The translations under genes and the position numbers were made by a program. The notes under the pieces are model-generated. The model ran no database searches and was not told the origin of the DNA. It saw only the letters and a list, made by a program, of their open reading frames with translations. Shown here one piece after another: positions 63,113 to 64,000 of a stretch of 64,000 nucleotides of DNA; position 1 is the first letter of the stretch; the number at the start of each line of letters is the position of its first letter. The stretch comes from Eriocheir sinensis (lineage: Eukaryota; Arthropoda; Malacostraca; Decapoda; Varunidae): positions 204,698 to 268,697 of the forward strand of contig NW_026111628.1 of the NCBI RefSeq assembly GCF_024679095.1, read 5' to 3'.

Positions 63113-63425
63113 GCAAGAAGTTATTATTTGAAAAATATAAGAAGTATGACAACGGCTTAGATGTAATATAATGTTCCAGTTGCAACCGATTTTTTTATGA
63201 TAGGTACGACCAGAGTGGCGAGAGAAGTGTGTCCTGTTGAAAAGACGCCTTCCTTGACGCCTTGAGCCAAACGTACGATTCAGTTTCGCTCTCCACTCCC
63301 TTCCCAACGCCAAGGCGGCCAGACTTAGCTACAGACACACGCCTCTAGCTCCCTTTATCTCTCCTGCGTATAATCATAGGTTATCAGGTATATACAGATA
63401 CTATTGATAGCCTACTAAGGAAAAA

Positions 63426-63429
<4 letters not shown>

Positions 63430-63486
<57 letters not shown>
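63430..63486. repeat. (CT)n microsatellite
   Basis: 57 bp of CT, cutting off the 5' part of the LINE-D-like endonuclease that follows. Confidence 0.96.
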
Positions 63487-63488
<2 letters not shown>

Positions 63489-63865
63489 AAGGCGAGTCAC
63501 ATAGAATGATCGAATTTTTAGAAGAAAATTATCTAAGCCAATTTGTTTCTGAACCAACTCAACAAAATAACATACTCGACCTTGTTATAACGACCCAAGA
63601 TAACCTAGTCAATAATGTCACGGAAGGAGAACACCTCGGTTCTTGCGATCATAAATTAGTGCGCGTCGACATTAGAGCTCAAATATCAGTGACTGAAAAT
63701 AAAGTAAAGGTGCCCAATTTCAAAAGAGCTAACTTCGTAGAAATCCGACAAAAACTAACAGAAATACAACTATCAGATGACGGCAATGTAAAGGCAGCCT
63801 GGCTAAGCTTTAAAAATCATTTACTCACTCAGCAGAACACATTCGTCACCTTGTGCGAGAAGTGA
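63487..63865 (+). pseudogene. CR1/L2-like LINE endonuclease C-terminal part (another family)
   Basis: An intact frame reading MIEFLEENYLSQFVSEPTQ, NNILDLVITTQDNLV and EHLGSCDHKLVRVDIRAQ, then VPNFKRANFVEIRQKL. The order (FLxQ..EPTR..N.LDLV, then CDHxxVR, then a P-F-RAN block) is that of the EEP endonuclease C-terminus and early linker in the CR1 and LINE-C copies, but the sequence is a distinct family. The 5' half is lost at the CT array. It ends at a TGA at 63863-63865, just before a LINE-B fragment. Confidence 0.8.
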
Positions 63866-63883
63866 ATTAACACTAAAAAAAGC

Positions 63884-64000
63884 CTCCCCCTCCCGCGGCC
63901 CGCTGCACACGACTTTCTACTCATGCTCATCCCTATACTGTCCAAACCACTTATGCAAGAGTTAACCAGCATCTTCACTCTTTCGTCTCTCACGCTGTTA
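63884..64000 (+). mobile_element. LINE-B C-terminal fragment, running off the window
   Basis: CCTCCCGCGGCCCGCTGCAC and CTCATGCTCATCCCTATACT match 39648-39770 (C-terminal region). It starts abruptly after an AAAAAAAGCCTCC junction and continues past position 64000. Confidence 0.87.

Overview
The window looks like intergenic nuclear DNA from an arthropod, most likely a decapod crustacean and perhaps a brachyuran crab. That is an inference from three things: very dense long dinucleotide microsatellites ((AT)n, (CT)n, (GT)n), stacked non-LTR retrotransposon families of a kind I associate with crab genomes, and no bacterial gene organisation. No sequence search was run. Almost everything recognisable is transposable-element DNA. 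Only two reading frames look intact and substantial: a 699-aa P-element-type transposase exon (1229-3381, +) and a GC-rich 313-aa ORF with two retropepsin-like aspartic protease motifs (46899-47840, +).

Layout. 1-978 is a minus-strand piece of a Jockey/I-like LINE (called LINE-B here). 1229-3381 is the P-like transposase. 3999-5529 and 5788-12640 are two minus-strand copies of a CR1-type LINE; ORF1 has a Cys-rich head, a Ser/Thr/Pro linker and an SGNH esterase, and ORF2 has an endonuclease and reverse transcriptase. The second copy carries a hAT insertion (9725-11285) with an 8-bp target duplication. 12963-16262 is a full-length LINE-B (-). 16340-20900 is a G-rich minisatellite split by another CR1/L2-like element (LINE-C, 17746-20607). 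21280-21606 is a Penelope-type GIY-YIG fragment. 22136-24446 is a long-TIR MITE interrupted by a hAT element (22349-24289) with an 8-bp target duplication. 24850-25812 is a LINE remnant (LINE-D).

26665-35402 is a decayed minus-strand LTR retrotransposon with both LTRs, primer-binding site, polypurine tract, gag zinc knuckle, protease, RT, integrase and an env-like region. It sits inside an (AT)n array. 35630-42043 is a mosaic of degenerate palindromic elements, a full-length LINE-B (+) and a hAT element broken by LINE-B and LINE-C; part of the hAT appears inverted between LINE tails. 42879-45038 is a P-like THAP transposon inserted in CR1 ORF1 sequence. 46899-47840 is the tandem retropepsin ORF. 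48110-51672 holds head-to-head LINE-B copies.

52441-52850 is a tandem repeat of about 136 bp. 54232-54591, 58160-58613 and 62781-63112 are tRNA-derived SINEs. 59170-61520 is a triplicated G-rich repeat family. 61785-62235 is a degenerate palindrome-rich element. 63487-64000 holds two more LINE fragments.

The genes do not form a pathway; the window records nested transposition. Names such as LINE-B, LINE-C and LINE-D are local labels. All counts and alignments were made by eye.
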